A DNA stretch of 64,000 nt from Piromyces finnis (Eukaryota; Neocallimastigomycota; Neocallimastigomycetes; Neocallimastigales; Neocallimastigaceae), in contig MCFH01000032.1 of the NCBI GenBank assembly GCA_002104945.1, forward strand, positions 124,001 through 188,000, read 5' to 3'. Within the stretch, counting starts at the first letter, position 1, and every line of letters begins with the position of its first letter. Below the pieces are notes generated by a model. That model was given only the letters and a program-made list of their open reading frames with translations, made no database searches and was not told the DNA's origin. Positions 22,643 through 41,613 of this stretch are shown here, in pieces. The position numbers were made by a program, and so were the translations under genes.

Positions 22643-23195
22643 TGTCAAAATCACAATTCATGAAATTTGACATTTCATGAAATTTCATAATTTTGAATTA
22701 TTAGTTAAATTAATTAAAATATTAATTTAATAATATTTTACTAATAATAGTTTATTTAATATAAATATTAATTGGGAAGCTATTTATTATCCGGAGATAA
22801 ATAGTGTAATAATTAATTAATATTAAACAAACCAATTAGTAAAGTAAGATTCATTTAAATAATTATTAATATTATTTTTAACAACTTATTACTATCGATA
22901 TTTAAAGAAAATTATATTATTATTATTATATTTTATTAATATTTATATTTATATTATTATACATGTATAACTTAAATTATATTATTATTATACTTTATTA
23001 ATATCAACATTATATTAAAAATGAAAGTATAAATAAGTTGAACAAAGAACAACTTTAAGAAGTTCTTTGTGAGATTATTATACTCATTTTTATATAGTAA
23101 ATTCAATATTTAAAATTAATAATTATCATTTATTTATATTATAAAAATTAAATAAAATAATTATTAAAAAAAACTACATTTATTATTCTTTTGTT
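22643..23195 (+). repeat. Solo LTR of the element 1 family, 3' end missing
   Basis: On the plus strand it starts TGTCAAAATCAC and follows the element 1 LTR, including the TCCGGA-tipped hairpin and the GTGAGATTAT word, until about 23195, where similarity stops. It lacks roughly the last 90 bp. It is the outermost of three LTRs stacked upstream of the second tRNA pair. Confidence 0.85.
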
Positions 23196-23305
23196 TTAAA
23201 CTTTATTGTTAACACTAATAATTACTATAAAAATTATAAAAGGATTAGATATTATTCATAAAATGTTTAAATTATTATATTTTTCTATGCATCTTGTATT
23301 ATTAA

Positions 23306-24413
23306 TGATGCGATGACCAATATATTTTTGAATAATATAATATTATTAATAAATAATAAATTCTAGGATTTAGATGAAACAATAAAATACGTTTTATAAT
23401 TAACAAACAAATCTCTTAAACTCAAAAAAATAAACTCTTTTAATTATGTTTTTAAATTATCTTTTTATTATATTTTTATTTTCTATTTATTGTCTTTTTA
23501 TTCTCTATTTATTGTCCCCTTTTTATAAAGAAGAATTTTATCTTCTTTTTATACATTTTCATTTATTACATGTATTATTATTTTTAACTATTAAATATTA
23601 TTATTACTATTGTTATTATTTATTAAAATTAAAAGAATAAATTAAAATTATGTCTTAGTATTATAAAATATTATAGAATATTACTTATTTGATTTTCTTA
23701 TTACTTCAAAATGCTTAAACTAAAAAATTATTATAAATTATCATTAACTATCATTAAATGTATAATACCTTGAATAATTATTTTAAAAATTATTTCTACT
23801 AACAAAACTTGACGTTAACCTATTTTATAATAATTAAAATTATTTTATTTATATCTAATAACTGTTACACCTAAATGGTTTAGTTCTATTTTTAGTACTA
23901 GTCATTACCATTAATTAAATTAATATAACAAAAATTCTTATTGATATATTTTAAATTTTTTGTAAAGTCATAAGAAATGTTTATAATCCATATTGGCTAT
24001 ATTATATCATATTGATTTTAATTTACCTATTAGAATCTTTAAATGATCATATCTCCCTTAAATGGTCAGTTAGAAGGAACGCTATTGTACCAAAATGTAA
24101 CTTTTTCATCAAACTTTCTAATAAACTTGGTTTTATTTAGGAGAGATACGCCTTGTTTCGTGTTTGTTTATTTTTCATTAAGGGTTATAGTGTATTGATG
24201 TTAAATTTTTGAAGTCATAACCCTTACACTCAATCTAATATCAAAAGGTTAACTTTTAAAGGTGTTTTAAAATAATTATTGAAGTTATTTAATTATAGTT
24301 TTTATATTTAATTAATTATAGATATTATCTGAATTTGTTTTGAATCCAGTTAATATCTTTACATCGGTTTATTCAGCTAGTTTTTATTATATTTTTGTAT
24401 GAGTAGCAAACTA
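23306..24413 (+). repeat. Solo LTR, third family, diverged copy A
   Basis: It starts TGATGCGATGACC and shares its first ~480 bp with copy B. The middle (about 23790-24340) is unlike B. Its end again matches B (TTTATTCAGCTAGTTTTTAT through GAGTAGC). It is probably a subfamily variant of the same LTR, lying head-to-tail with B. Confidence 0.75.
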
Positions 24414-24418
24414 TCGAA

Positions 24419-25506
24419 TGATGCGTTGACCGATATATTTGTGAATAATATAATGTTTTTAATAAATAATAAATTCTATATTATAATGATGAAACAATAA
24501 ATTTAAAATAAAATAAAATATGTTTTATAATTAACAAATAAATCACTCAAAACTCGAAAATAAACTCTTATTATGTTTTAAATTAAATTTTTATTATATT
24601 TTATAATTTATTTATTATCTGTTTATGGTCTTTTTATTCTCTATTTATTGTCCGCCCTTTATAAAGAAGAATTTTATCTTCCTTTTATACATTTTCATTT
24701 ATTACATGTATTATTATTTTTAACTATTAAATGTTATTATTACTATTGTTATTATTTATTAAAATTAAAAGAATAAATTAAAATTATGTCTTAGTATTAT
24801 AAAATATTATAGAATATTACTTATTTAATTTTCTTATTACTTCAAAATGTTTAAATTTAGAAAAATTATTATAAATTATCATTGACTATCATTAAATGTA
24901 TAATACCTTGAATAAAATAATTAAAATTTAAAATTAAAATAATATTAAAATAAAATTAAAATGAAATTAAAATATTAAAAGTATCAATTATTATAAACAC
25001 TCATTTTATACAGAAACATAAAAGAGTTCTGTATTTTATCTTTGGAATTGTTATTATTGTTCTATTTCCAGGTTTTAAGTTTATCATTTTAGTAATAATT
25101 ACTCAATTAGTTATTTTTTTTAATTTATAAGTTTAAGAGTATTTCTAAAGAACACTTGGATAAACACTAGAATTAATAATTTGATGTATATCATTTTATT
25201 TTTAGTTTATTTATTCATTTTTATTTATTTATTATTATTTTATTATTTTAGTACATTATTGGATTAAGTCGTTTTATTTTATTTAATAATTTATTTTATT
25301 ATTATCACTATTAGGTCGTTTTTACTCAGAATTTATTATATAATAAAGATAATATTATTTATTTAAAGAAAGGGTTATATTTTCATAAAATTATTATTCA
25401 TTCATCTTTAAGGGTTATTATTGTTTATTTTTATTATAAGTTACTATGGGTTAAGTCGTGTTTATTCAGCTAGTTTTTATCATGTTTTTATATGAGTAGC
25501 GTATCA
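24419..25506 (+). repeat. Solo LTR, third family, copy B
   Basis: 1088 bp, TGATGCGTTGACC to TAGCGTATCA (TG..CA). It is close to the reverse complement of 57696-58795. No internal coding region is attached. Its end lies 15 bp before the 5' end of tRNA-Ser. Confidence 0.88.
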
Positions 25507-25521
25507 ACAACTAAACAAATA

Positions 25522-25603
25522 GTCACTTTGGCGGAGTGGTTAACGCGGTGGCCTGCTAAGCCATTTCCCTTTGGGAGCGCAGGTTCGAGTCCTGCAGGTG
25601 ACG
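25522..25603 (+). tRNA. tRNA-Ser (GCT), second copy
   Basis: 82 nt, same structure as 5212-5293 with one base change in the variable arm. It is the upstream member of the Ser-Met pair. Confidence 0.95.
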
Positions 25604-25613
25604 AATGATATTT

Positions 25614-25686
25614 GCGAAGTTGGCGCAGTCGGCAGCGCGTAAGTCTCATAATCTTAAGGTCGTGAGTTCGAACCTCACACTTCGCA
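25614..25686 (+). tRNA. tRNA-Met (CAT), elongator type, second copy
   Basis: 73 nt, sequence as at 5129-5201. It is separated from tRNA-Ser by AATGATATTT, which has no T4 stop for Pol III. A TTTTT follows tRNA-Met, so the pair may be one transcript. Confidence 0.95.
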
Positions 25687-26440
25687 TTTTTATACATTAT
25701 TTAAACTACAAAAATAAAGAAATCTAAATATTTTAATGAATTACTTTTTATAAAGTTTTTTGAAATGCTCAATTCCTTTCTTTTTGTAAAAAATAATGCT
25801 ATATCTAATAAAATAGTTTTAATAAAACAACTTTAAAAATAATATTTATTTTAAAATAAATCTTATTTAATGGCTGGCTCTTTAAGAGAATTATTTAATA
25901 TTCCTCCATTCCTACATTACATTAATATTACATTTAATATTCATTACATTATTGTAATGATCATGTGTTATTATTCATAAATCTATGTTATTTTGTTTTT
26001 ATATGATAGTAAATATATTAAATGAAATAGTAGTTTTTATTACCTCTATTTTTTTTCCATTTTATTTTTTTTAAAAAAAAAGATAAAATATTAAAAAGCA
26101 CAAGTCGTCACGTTGGTGTCATAACTATAATTATTTTTTTTTTCTAAAAAGCAAAAAGGTTTGTAGAAAAAAAAAAAAGTGGAAGGATTATCTATTTAAT
26201 ATAATATCTAATAATATTGTAATGGAAGAGAAAGAGTATTAAGAAACAAACAAACAAACAAAAAAAAAAAAAAAAACAGAAAAAGAAATGGTGTAATCTT
26301 TTTTTTTGAGAGTATAGATTAAAAAAAGTTTTTTTTTTTTTTTTTTTTTTTTTTGATTAATTAAAATGAAATAATTAATAATTGAAACAATTGTAATTTG
26401 TCCCATTACATAAAAGTTAATGATAAATAAAACTTTAGTA

Positions 26441-26473
<33 letters not shown>

Positions 26474-26605
26474 TATTCTTTTCATCTTTTTTTTTTTTTT
26501 TTTTCTTAATTTTGTTAGTATTATTTTTATATATATTAACATTTTATTTTATTTTTTTTTTTTTTTTAATTTTTTTTAATAATAATAATAGTTAAAATAT
26601 ATAAT
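25687..26605. other. Spacer and CBF1 upstream region
   Basis: AT-rich with T runs of 15-20 near 26325-26355 and 26490-26505 and an AT dinucleotide repeat near 26450-26472. This is probably the CBF1 promoter and leader. No gene seen. Confidence 0.6.
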
Positions 26606-27093
26606 ATGAATCAATCTTTTATGCAATCTCAAATGGCTTCAGCACACCAAACTGTAAGTCAACAAGTTACTAGTCAACCAGCTCAACAACAAGCCGTTCA
26701 ATTCCAAACCATTCAAAATTATAATACATCAATTTTACATCCACAACCAACAAGAAATATACATACTCCTAAACCACCAGTCGGTTCAGATGAATGGTTA
26801 AAACAACGTCGTGCTAACCACAAAGAAGTTGAACGTAGAAGACGTGAAACTATTAATGAAGGTATTAATGAATTAGCTAAACTCATTCCGGAAGATGAAA
26901 AGAATAAAGGAAGAATTATTGCACGTGCTGTTCAATATATTCAACATTTAAAGGAACAAGAAACAACTAATCTTGAAAAATGGACTTTAGAAAAATTATT
27001 ATGTGAACAAGCGTAAGTTAATAAACAAATAATAATAATAATAATACTAGATATATATATATAATAAAACAAATGAACAAATGAACAAACAAA

Positions 27094-27166
<73 letters not shown>

Positions 27167-27213
27167 AATTAATTAAATAAATAAATAGAAAGTGATAAAA
27201 ATAATAGTAATAA

Positions 27214-27268
<55 letters not shown>

Positions 27269-27709
27269 TTAATATATAAAAAAGATTTAGAATATTAACA
27301 TAAAAAAAAATTTTTTTTCTTTTAATAATAATATTATTTTTAATTTTTTATTAATAGTATAAGCGAATTAAGTTTACAAGTTGAAACTTTAAAACATCAA
27401 AATTCTCAATTAAAAGCACAACTTGCTGCTTTAACCCATCAACAACAATTACAACAATTACAATCACCATATACCACTGCAACTTCTGCTACTGCTGCAG
27501 CATCTACCACCCCAACTCAATTGACTAATCCTTCATCCGTAGTCACTACCCCAACAGCTCTTCCAACTCAATTGGAAACTAATGCTCAAACAAGTACTAC
27601 TGTTTCAGCCAATGTTATTACTACTGAACCATCTGAATCATCTTCTGAAACAAAACCAAGTTCACCTGTAAAAGTAACTACTAAACTTGAACCTAAAACT
27701 GAAAATTAA
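26606..27709 (+). CDS. CBF1: bHLH-leucine zipper transcription factor, Cbf1 type
   Basis: Two exons, 26606-27012 and 27358-27709 (donor GTAAGT, acceptor AATAG), giving 252 residues. The N-terminal 60 residues are Gln-rich. The basic helix-loop-helix runs from about 62 to 117. H72, E76 and R80 form the His-Glu-Arg triad that reads CACGTG E-boxes. The segment NLEKWTLEKLLCEQ and a leucine-heptad helix follow, as in yeast Cbf1. The tail is Thr/Ser/Pro-rich. Cbf1 binds centromere element I and promoters of sulfur and other genes in yeast; here an E-box binding role is well supported, while a centromere role is only inferred. The intron carries long AAAT and AAT repeats. Confidence 0.9.
27089..27268 (+). 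repeat. (AAAT)n and (AAT)n microsatellites in the CBF1 intron
   Basis: About 18 AAAT units (27089-27163), then about 17 AAT units (27216-27268). Confidence 0.9.
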
Positions 27710-28221
27710 AATTGAAAATAACAGGAACTGTAACTGCAACAACAACAATTATTTAATCAATAATAATTTTTCAAGAATATATATAAAAAAAAAAACAACT
27801 TTTCATTATCGAAACTAATATTATTATTTTCATTATTAATATTTTTTTGTTAACTTGTTTTATTATTACTGTTTTATTTATATATTTTATATATTTATTA
27901 TTATTATTATTAAGAAAAAAAAAAAAAAAGATTTTTTTTTCAATTATTTTTTTTTTATAACTTTATCTAAAAGTTTTCATCATTATCGTTAATAGCTAAA
28001 ATCAGAATATACCTATTGTAATAATAGTAATACTAAGAGTAATAAAAATAATAATAATTACATTTATATATAATCTTAAACTGTATTTTGAAATACAAAT
28101 TGTAAATTTTTTCTTTAAAAAAAGTAATAATAATAAAACTAATCTTTAAAAAGTTCTTTTATAAAAAGTATAAAACTTTTATTTTTTGTATTTATTGATA
28201 TATATAATGATGTTTATGTTA
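27710..28221. other. Spacer between convergent CBF1 and DBR1
   Basis: AT-rich 3' flanks of both genes with A and T runs. No gene seen. Confidence 0.6.
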
Positions 28222-31655
<3,434 letters not shown>

Positions 31656-32298
31656 TTTTATTATATAATTTAAGAATTAATGGTTAAAAAAAAAAAAAGA
31701 CTTTTTTTACTATTTTAAATATACTTTAATTTTTTTTCTTTTCCTTTAAAATTATTAAAGAAAAAAGAGGTTTATTTGGTGGTGGGTAAAAAATATGGAT
31801 GGTGATAAAAAAAAATGTTACACAAAAAATTTGAAAATTTTATATTTAATAATTCATTCTATAGAATAATCTTTTTGAAGTTTTTATTTTTATTTTAATT
31901 TTATTTTGAATAGAAGATATAAAAGTGACTTTTAAAACTATTTAATAATAGTAATACTACTACTACTACTACTGATAATAATAGTAATACTAATAATACT
32001 AATACTAATACTAATAATATTAGTAATAATAATAATACTAATAAACATATATTAAATATGTGTAATATAAAAATATCAAATGACAATGTGAATGGATGCT
32101 ATATATGAAAACTATTTACAGGATTATAATTATTAAATATTAATAATTAAAATTATAATAAAAAATATATACATAACAAATATAATAATAATCGTTTGAA
32201 TTAAAAAGATTCTCAATCTTTTTTTTAATATAATTAGTGATTTTGTTATTATTGAATAATTTGAAAAAGCTTAATATAAAGCTTTTTTTTTTTTTTTT
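31656..32298. other. Spacer between DBR1 and the USP gene
   Basis: AT-rich with an ACT/AAT repeat near 31950-32045. No gene seen. Confidence 0.6.
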
Positions 32299-35251
<2,953 letters not shown>

Positions 35252-36324
35252 TTTCTTTTATTAATTTTTTTTTTTAATGAAAAAGCAAAATTTTTTCTAT
35301 AATATAATTTAAATATATATATATAATATGATAATTTAATAGTTGAAACAATGAAAAGTAAAGAATAATTTTCTTTATATTTATATACATTTTTTTTTTT
35401 GACATTTTTTTATAAAAATTAGTTTTATAAAATGTATTAGGAATTATTTTTAATTATATGATAATAATAATAACGGAGTAATTTTATAAAAGTCAATTTT
35501 TTTAAAAATAGTAATATAATAAAGTGTTTAACATACATATAAAGTCAAAAAATTAAAAATTGCTTTTTTTTTTTTGACATCATTTATAAGACTATTTTTT
35601 TTATTTTTTAAATTAAACTTCTGTTGACAGTTTATGTAATTTATAATTCACCTTTTTTCTTTTTTTTTTTTTTTTTTTATATTTTTTCTTTTTTGTAAAT
35701 AAATATAAATAATTTTACTTGACTAGTTAGGAATACTATAGTCATTGTGTTTTACTAATTTTCATACTATTTTTTTTTTAATCTCTTCCTCTACCAAATT
35801 AACAATAATTCTTTATTTCATATATAAAATATATCAAAAATCTAAAATATATTTTTAAACGGTTATGCCAACAACAAGTAACAATCAACAACAACTACTG
35901 TTTTAGTTAAACTTAAAAAAAAAAAAAAATGTAATTAACTATTTTTTTTTTTTTTTTGTTATTTATTTTTTGATATTTTATGCTTTTTTTATTTTTATAT
36001 ATTTAGTTTTTTTTTTTTTTTTTTTTAATAATATACTAATATATTATTATTTACATATATTTTCTATTATTATACTTTTTATTTTATTTTAAATCTTTAG
36101 TGTTTTTTGTTTTCTATACTTTTTTTTTTATGATAAAAAGAATTATAATACCCTTTTTTTTTTTTTTTTTTTTTTTTTCTAAAGAAAGAAAAAAAAAATT
36201 GAAAATTAAATTAAAAAATCAAAAATAATAAGAAAATTATACTAATAAATTAAAAAAAAAAAAAAAAATACTTTGGAAAAAATAAAGATTTTCTAGAGCA
36301 ATTTGATTTAATGGAAAAAAAAAA
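35252..36324. other. AT-rich spacer, promoter side of the USP gene
   Basis: Many T runs of 10-25 (for example near 36010, 36150 and 35665) and A runs. No coding signal seen. Confidence 0.6.
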
Positions 36325-38553
36325 TTATTTTGGAGTTTCTAGGGCAATTTGATTTAAAAGAGAACGTTCTTCTCTTAGGATAGATATAACAGAATTAATA
36401 TCCATTAATTTATCTTTTTCTGTAATAGAATTCTTTAATAAATCTTCTTCAAAACAAGTTAATGAAACATTAGCATTTTGAATAAGGAATTCTGCTTCCA
36501 TTGAATTACGTTTGACATGATGATTAAAAACTTCATTTCCATTCATGGCATTTAAAAGTTTTGTTCTTTCTTCTTCAATATTATAGGAATTTTGTTGAGG
36601 TACCTTTTTTGTAGGGATTCCATTTTCATTCTCATTAAATTTTTTGGAACTATTAAAGTTTCTTGGTAAAGTTTTTGAATAATGAAGATTATTAGCATTA
36701 TTGCTTAGAGGTGGTTTTTGATTTGCATATTTTGAGATCATATTATTTTGATGATTTTCTTTAGTATTATATTCTTGTCTGTTGTAGGAAGACTTGGTAT
36801 TAAATAATGCTAACTTATCACCATTGCCATAGACAAAGTCTTGACTTTGATTTCTATTGTGTCCTAAATTCTTTCCTTCTAAATCTTGCTTTTTAGAAAT
36901 ATCATCTTCGTTAGTTTTAGAATTTCTATTTTTACGACGAATTGTACAGTAGGAATTTGGGAAATTTTTTGCATCCTGTTTTATATGAATATCATGTCTT
37001 TCCATGGCATCATTTAAAACATCAGGTACCATTAATTTATCATTAATAATTTGACCTGGAAGTAATTCACCATCTGGTCCAAAGAATTTTGTAGATTTTG
37101 GCGTAGGTGGTGTTGGCAAGGCATGGTGAAAAGCAGTTAATAAAGGTGGTATTTTTACACCTGTCATATTACTAGCGGTAGTAGCAATAGAATTCATCGT
37201 ATTTACTGTATTTCCTCTTCCAAGTGATTTAAAAGAACCAATTTCATCTTCAGTACCAATTAGCGATTGAGATAAACTTCCACTTCTACTCATATTATCC
37301 ACACTCATATTACCATTGCTATTTTTATTTTCAGTATTTATACCACTATGTCCAATTGTCGTTTTTCTACTACTTGTATTTCTTGTTAGAGGACTACCAT
37401 TATACGACCTAATACTATTCTTTTTCAAGATTGATTTTGGTGTGATTGTTGTTTGTGGTGGGGGTGATGTATAATTGATGATTTCATCTAATGACGCCTT
37501 TCCCTTACTATTTAAGCTTGAACTTGAACCACCCGTTGATATTGGTGTTGGTGATTTTAATCTTTTATTTTCACCAAGAGTTGTTGCTTCCGACCTTACT
37601 TTTTCATTTTTATTTTCCTGTTCTATTTTTGATGCAATATCATCACCAATCTTTGATATTTCTTCTGTTGCTAATGTCTTTTCCGGACTACATATAACAT
37701 TATTTGTTATATATTTTGATTTTGACATTTCTTTGTTATCGATAGTAGTGTTATTGAAATGGTTTAACCAATCATTTGATAAATTATTTTTCAAGACTGG
37801 TTTTGGGAAGGCAAGATCTAAGGAAGGTGTTTCAAAGTTTAAATCAATACAGTATTTATTTGATTCATTGCTTATTTGTTTTTGAACTGACTTTTTATCA
37901 ACAGCAATGTCATTTTTTGTATTAAAATTATCATTTTGATTATCAAATAATGCTGAATTATTTTTATAGAATGCTGATTCGGAAATGATTTCAGTGGTAT
38001 TTTCATTAAATGGAAGTGTTATATGATTATCAGTCTTTAGGAATTCTGAATTTATTTGATAGAAACTATCATCCTTTTCTGATTCTGTTTGGTCAGTATG
38101 TCTATTATTCTTTTTCTTTTTTAAAAATACAAACGCTATTACAGCGATAACTAGTAACGCTACAACTGAGCCTATCCCAATAGCAACTGTAGAATTTACT
38201 GGTGATTTCTGGTCATTATTACTTATAGGTTTATTGACATCATTAGTAATTTTTGAGGGATTAATAGTTGTTTTACTTTCTGTTTGAATTGTTGATGTAT
38301 TTTGTTCTGATACTGTGGTATTAGAATCTATATTTGTATTTGCATTAGGGTCAATATTAGTATTTAAAGTTGTATCTGTAGTTGGAATTTGATTTTCATC
38401 ATAATAATCTGGAATTGGATGGGTTGGAGTTTGTATTACTTTTGGTGTTTCAGGTTCAGGTTCAGTATCATTTGGTGTTGACACTACTACTTGATTGCTT
38501 TCATCATTAGGAATATTATTTATATCATCATTAATACTATTACTAAAATCCAT
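36325..38553 (-). CDS. Single-pass membrane protein with long Ser/Asn-rich tail, unknown
   Basis: 742 residues in one exon from ATG 38553. Residues 1-120 are Thr/Asn/Pro/Asp-rich without a signal peptide. A clear membrane segment at about 123-144 (GIGSVVALLVIAVIAFVFL) is followed by the stop-transfer run KKKKNNR. This suggests the short N-terminal part outside and about 600 residues in the cytosol, as in fungal surface-sensor or mucin-like proteins, though no known sensor domain is visible. The tail has Ser/Thr/Asn-rich stretches, a PTPPTPKSTKFFGPDGE segment and a helical end. No enzyme motif. An upstream exon with a signal peptide could have been missed. Confidence 0.7.
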   Translation of the reverse strand: MDFSNSINDDINNIPNDESNQVVVSTPNDTEPEPETPKVIQTPTHPIPDYYDENQIPTTDTTLNTNIDPNANTNIDSNTTVSEQNTSTIQTESKTTINPSKITNDVNKPISNNDQKSPVNSTVAIGIGSVVALLVIAVIAFVFLKKKKNNRHTDQTESEKDDSFYQINSEFLKTDNHITLPFNENTTEIISESAFYKNNSALFDNQNDNFNTKNDIAVDKKSVQKQISNESNKYCIDLNFETPSLDLAFPKPVLKNNLSNDWLNHFNNTTIDNKEMSKSKYITNNVICSPEKTLATEEISKIGDDIASKIEQENKNEKVRSEATTLGENKRLKSPTPISTGGSSSSLNSKGKASLDEIINYTSPPPQTTITPKSILKKNSIRSYNGSPLTRNTSSRKTTIGHSGINTENKNSNGNMSVDNMSRSGSLSQSLIGTEDEIGSFKSLGRGNTVNTMNSIATTASNMTGVKIPPLLTAFHHALPTPPTPKSTKFFGPDGELLPGQIINDKLMVPDVLNDAMERHDIHIKQDAKNFPNSYCTIRRKNRNSKTNEDDISKKQDLEGKNLGHNRNQSQDFVYGNGDKLALFNTKSSYNRQEYNTKENHQNNMISKYANQKPPLSNNANNLHYSKTLPRNFNSSKKFNENENGIPTKKVPQQNSYNIEEERTKLLNAMNGNEVFNHHVKRNSMEAEFLIQNANVSLTCFEEDLLKNSITEKDKLMDINSVISILREERSLLNQIALETPK

Positions 38554-41500
38554 TTCTTCTTGTCAATTATTTTTAAAAAATCTATTTTTTTTTTTTAATT
38601 TTAAAAATGGTTATGTTAATTTGGTTATATTTAATATGACTTAAAAAAATAACATTAATATCTACATATATTTATGATTAATCAAAATTAATAATTCATT
38701 AAAAACAGGATAATACTAGTCTAACTTTTTTTTTTTAAAAAAAAAAAGAAAAGAAAGAAAATAAAAAGAAAAAATAATAATAATGAATTTTGGCTATGAT
38801 ATAAAAATTTTAAATGTATATTTATTATTTTTGAGAAAATTAAAGAATTTTGATTATGGTATAAGAATTTTAAATGTATATTTATTTTTGAGAAAATTAA
38901 AGATTTAAAGTTGTTCTTATTTAACAATTAATTAGTTGTTAGTGTGCTATTAAATTCAAATTATTAAAATAAATAAATAATATATGTAAAATTTAAAGTC
39001 TTTTTCTTTATTATTTTCAGTAGTATTGTATTTAACAATTATTTTGAATTGTATTTAAATTGAAATAAAAAAAAAAATTATTTTTTATATTTTTATCTTT
39101 TTACAATGAATTACTCTGAAAACGAATAAACAAAAAGTATTACATATTTTTTTTTTCTTTACTTTCACTCAATTATTTATTTATGATAATAGATAGATAT
39201 TGATATAAATCAATTCATTAATGGTATATTAAATAATTTATTATTATTAGAAATAAATGGTTTATGGTTTATTTAGGTGTCGTTGCTGAATAACCTTTAG
39301 AAAAGGTATTATTTTATTAGAGTATTGTATGATGAATAAAAGGTATTAATGAATTTTTATTGATTAAACGTATTTTTTTTTTTTAATTTCTACTTTTTAC
39401 GATTCTATACACACACTAAAAAAAGTTTAAAAATTTTTTTTTAATTTTCTTCTATTTCAATTGTATATTTATTAAGATTTAAAATTATCTTGCTGAAATT
39501 TCATTTTAATTTTTCAGCAGTAAAAGCAGCACAATATTTTAATCCTTCACCACTTTCAACAGGCATAGAAATGCGAATCATTTATTTTTATATATTAATG
39601 AATAACTAATTAATTAATAATTTAAATTGATAATTTTTACTTTTTTATATTTTATTATATTAATTTTATATTAAAAATATTATATTAATATATTGACTAA
39701 TTAATTAATTTAAATTTATATGAATTATACAATAATTTTTTTGATGGTAATTTTTCTAATTTATGCTTTGTTCAACTAGACTACTAATAATATAAAAGGA
39801 AATTTTTAAAAGATTTTTTTATTTATTGTAGGACAAAATGCAATATAATATATTAATCATATTATTTTATTTATTACAATATATTGTATTTTACTTTTCT
39901 TCCTTTTTTGGTTATATTTAATTCATTTATTATTAAATAAAGTTTATGTATTGTGTAACTCTAAAAATAAAATAATTTAATGGCTCCATTATTCATTGTT
40001 GCTGCTATAATTCAGGTTAACTAATAAAATGTTTCACCTGCTTTTTTAGTAAAACATTTTCATATTACAAAAAATATTATGTATACATTTTTATACTATA
40101 TAACAATATTATTTTACGTTATGTATTAAATCTATTTCTTTTAGATAAAAGAATTGAATTATAAAAAGACTGATTTCTGCTGCTTCATTATTATCATTAT
40201 CTTTATCCTGTTTCTATTTTGCTATGTATTTTGGATATTTCAATGTATAAATAAATAAAAAAAAAACTTACTTTTTTTAGAGAATTCCTAGTTAATACAG
40301 AAATTGTTTTTTAATTAAGAGTTTTTATATGTATGAGAAATTGGTTTTATAAATACATTTATTTCAAAAAAGAAGTAAAATATAATAAATATTAAAATAA
40401 TTTTTCCCACTATACTTTTTTTTTTTAATTCAAAATATAGTTTAAACAATTTTTAAAACTATAATATAAAATGTTATTAAAAAGTTATTGAATTATTGAT
40501 AGTTTTAAAATTTCTTTTTTTTTAATTTAAGTATTTAAATTATTTTTAAACAATTGTTAGATATTATTATATAAATAGCATTAAATAATAATGGTATTGA
40601 TATTTTTTCAAAGGATTTTAATTTTATAATAACTATAATAAATAATAAAATTATAAATACAAATAACTAAAATTTGATTATTTACTATAATACTTTTGTA
40701 TTGTTAATTATGTAGTATATTATTCAATTTTTTTTTGAGTTGTATATAAGTCAATAATATATACAATTATTAAAAGTTATAAATTAACAGTATATACAAA
40801 ATAAATATGATTTTTTTTTTTTTTATTTTATTGAAAAGTTGTTATTTAAATAGTTTTTATTTATTTACTTATTTATTTCTTATTTTTACTTTGTGTATGT
40901 TTAGATTATATTATGATTGATATTTCTTTTTTTTTTTTTTTTAAATCTGAAATGTATGATATTATTTATATTATTTCATTTCATGATCTCTATTTGTTTG
41001 TTGGTTTAATAATATATTTAATACATTTATTGGCACCATCAAAACTAGTTGCTTTATTCTCTGTCTTTCATACAAAGAATTGCTTATTTTATTATTATTC
41101 TTGTTTTTATTTTATTCTAAATTATAATATTAAATTGAAGAGTTGATCATTTTTTAAAAGTTTTGTTAAAACTTTTTTTTTTTTATGCTTTAAAGGTTAG
41201 TAGTAGTAGTAGTAGTAGTAGTAGTACAATAACAAATAAACAAACAATTGTTAACGCACCACAACACCTCCTATAACTTTTTTTTTTCTTATTAAATTCT
41301 TTTTGTATATTTTCTATTATTAATTAAACTTTAAAAATAATTAAGATCATTTAAATTTTATTATTAAATAAAGTTTATATTTTTGGAAATTGTTATTTTA
41401 TTATTGGCTGATAGGATAAACTATCTTTTGATTTATTTAATAATATATGGTTGAGTATATTATAAATATATTAACATTTTATTGAAATGTAAATAAAAAA

Positions 41501-41613
41501 GATTAAAACGGCCTATGCATTAATTAAAAAGATAAAAGAAAAGGAAAAAAATAATAATAAAAAAAACTAATAAATTAATAATTAATATTAAATAGAATAA
41601 TAATAATTAACCA
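38554..41613. other. Large gene-poor spacer
   Basis: About 3 kb of AT-rich sequence. It holds a tandem duplication (38785-38903) and a GTA repeat (41196-41225). A 26-codon minus-strand frame lies at 39501-39581, with a coding-like start MIRISMPVESGEG and CAAFTAEK; it may be the end of a decayed gene. Other reading frames are low-complexity. Confidence 0.5.
38785..38903. repeat. Tandem duplication of about 57-60 bp
   Basis: Two imperfect copies sharing the words AATTTTAAATGTATATTTAT and TTTTTGAGAAAATTAAAGA. Confidence 0.8.
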
